From the NCBI GenBank assembly GCA_030625925.1, contig DAOUPY010000130.1, positions 1 through 5,470 on the forward strand: a DNA stretch of 5,470 nt, read 5' to 3'. Below, in pieces: positions 5,249 to 5,470 of this stretch. Every line of letters begins with the position of its first letter. Position 1 is the first letter of the stretch. Origin of the DNA: Fusobacteriaceae bacterium (GTDB lineage Bacteria; Fusobacteriota; Fusobacteriia; Fusobacteriales; Fusobacteriaceae). The position numbers were made by a program, and so were the translations under genes. The notes below the pieces were generated by a model that worked only from the letters and a program-made list of their open reading frames with translations, made no database searches and was not told the DNA's origin.

Positions 5249-5470
5249 ATGATTACATCAGGGTATAGTTTTATAGCGTTTATAGTTTGTTTTGCAGCAG
5301 GAGTATTTTTTATTGAGGAAAAGTTAAAATCTAAAACAAAGTTTTTTGAAGTTATTCCACCACTGGTAATTATTTATTTTGGAGTAATGTTAATGTCTAC
5401 TTTTGGTGTTTGGTCACTGTCCATTGATGGGGCAAAAACAGGAGCAGGAATAGCGAGAAATGGAATGAAG
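5249..5470 (+). CDS. DUF819-family integral membrane protein (N-terminal 74 residues; runs off the window)
   Basis: The first 74 codons are present and the frame is still open at the window edge. The protein begins with a hydrophobic helix (about residues 6-22) and a short charged stretch (EEKLKSKTK, 23-31). A second long hydrophobic segment follows (about 34-55), containing VIPPLVIIYFGVMLMSTFGVW. The pattern of a first helix, a charged linker, then PP-(I/L)V-IYFG ending in GVW is characteristic, from memory, of the DUF819 family (YjcL-like). These are inner-membrane proteins of about 380-420 residues with many helices and a suspected, unproven transport role. The ATG has AAGGAGG 9 bases upstream. 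It is transcribed divergently from the HAD pseudogene. The function is unknown, and the identification rests on the N-terminus alone. Confidence 0.75.
   Translation, partial: MITSGYSFIAFIVCFAAGVFFIEEKLKSKTKFFEVIPPLVIIYFGVMLMSTFGVWSLSIDGAKTGAGIARNGMK

Noticed and set aside
1..5470. CRISPR array, insertion sequence, tRNA or rRNA
   Set aside because: I saw no spaced direct repeats, no transposase-like protein, and no tRNA- or rRNA-like sequence on either strand.

Overview
The window is very AT-rich and looks like part of the chromosome of an anaerobic fermenter, most likely a member of the Fusobacteriota or a similar low-GC anaerobe. This placement rests on the overall base composition, strong AGGAGG-type ribosome binding sites, several GTG starts, and a three-gene NADH-linked [FeFe] hydrogenase operon next to a DUF819 membrane protein. 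It is an inference; no rRNA or other phylogenetic marker is present.

Layout, left to right. (1) Positions 1-606, minus strand: a cyclase/kynurenine-formamidase-family protein whose last few residues run off the left edge. It has its own extended -10 promoter with a 17-base inverted repeat just upstream. (2) Positions 685-734: a strong hairpin that terminates the hydrogenase operon. (3) Positions 760-4249, minus strand: the operon hydC-hydB-hydA, in transcription order. It encodes a NuoE-like [2Fe-2S] subunit, a NuoF-like FMN/NADH subunit and the H-cluster catalytic subunit. hydC and hydB overlap by 8 bases; hydB and hydA are separated by 37 bases. (4) Positions 4250-4583: a 334-base non-coding stretch with a near-consensus promoter (TTGACA-N17-TATAAC), an inferred leader of about 175 nt and several short perfect palindromes. 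(5) Positions 4584-5094, minus strand: a broken HAD-family (YjjG/YfnB-like) phosphatase gene with its terminator. The cap domain is missing and the two halves lie in different frames. (6) Positions 5115-5248: a divergent intergenic region with one promoter facing each way. (7) Positions 5249-5470, plus strand: the N-terminus of a DUF819-family membrane protein, cut by the right edge.

How the genes work together: HydB would oxidise NADH at FMN (or reduce NAD+). HydC and the iron-sulfur relay of HydA carry electrons to or from the H-cluster, so the enzyme interconverts NADH + H+ and NAD+ + H2. HydB is the short form and lacks the extra N- and C-terminal iron-sulfur domains of the large HydB of electron-bifurcating enzymes. 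A simple NADH-dependent enzyme is therefore the more cautious reading. The maturases HydE, HydF and HydG are not in the window and must be encoded elsewhere. The flanking genes show no obvious functional link to hydrogen metabolism.

I see no clearly new multi-gene system. The points most worth a second look are the TSCSPGW version of the H-cluster L1 motif (Ser where the standard enzyme has a cluster-ligating Cys), the minimal HydB, the palindrome-rich leader of the hydrogenase operon, the decayed HAD gene, and the unusual metal-site motif of the cyclase-family protein.
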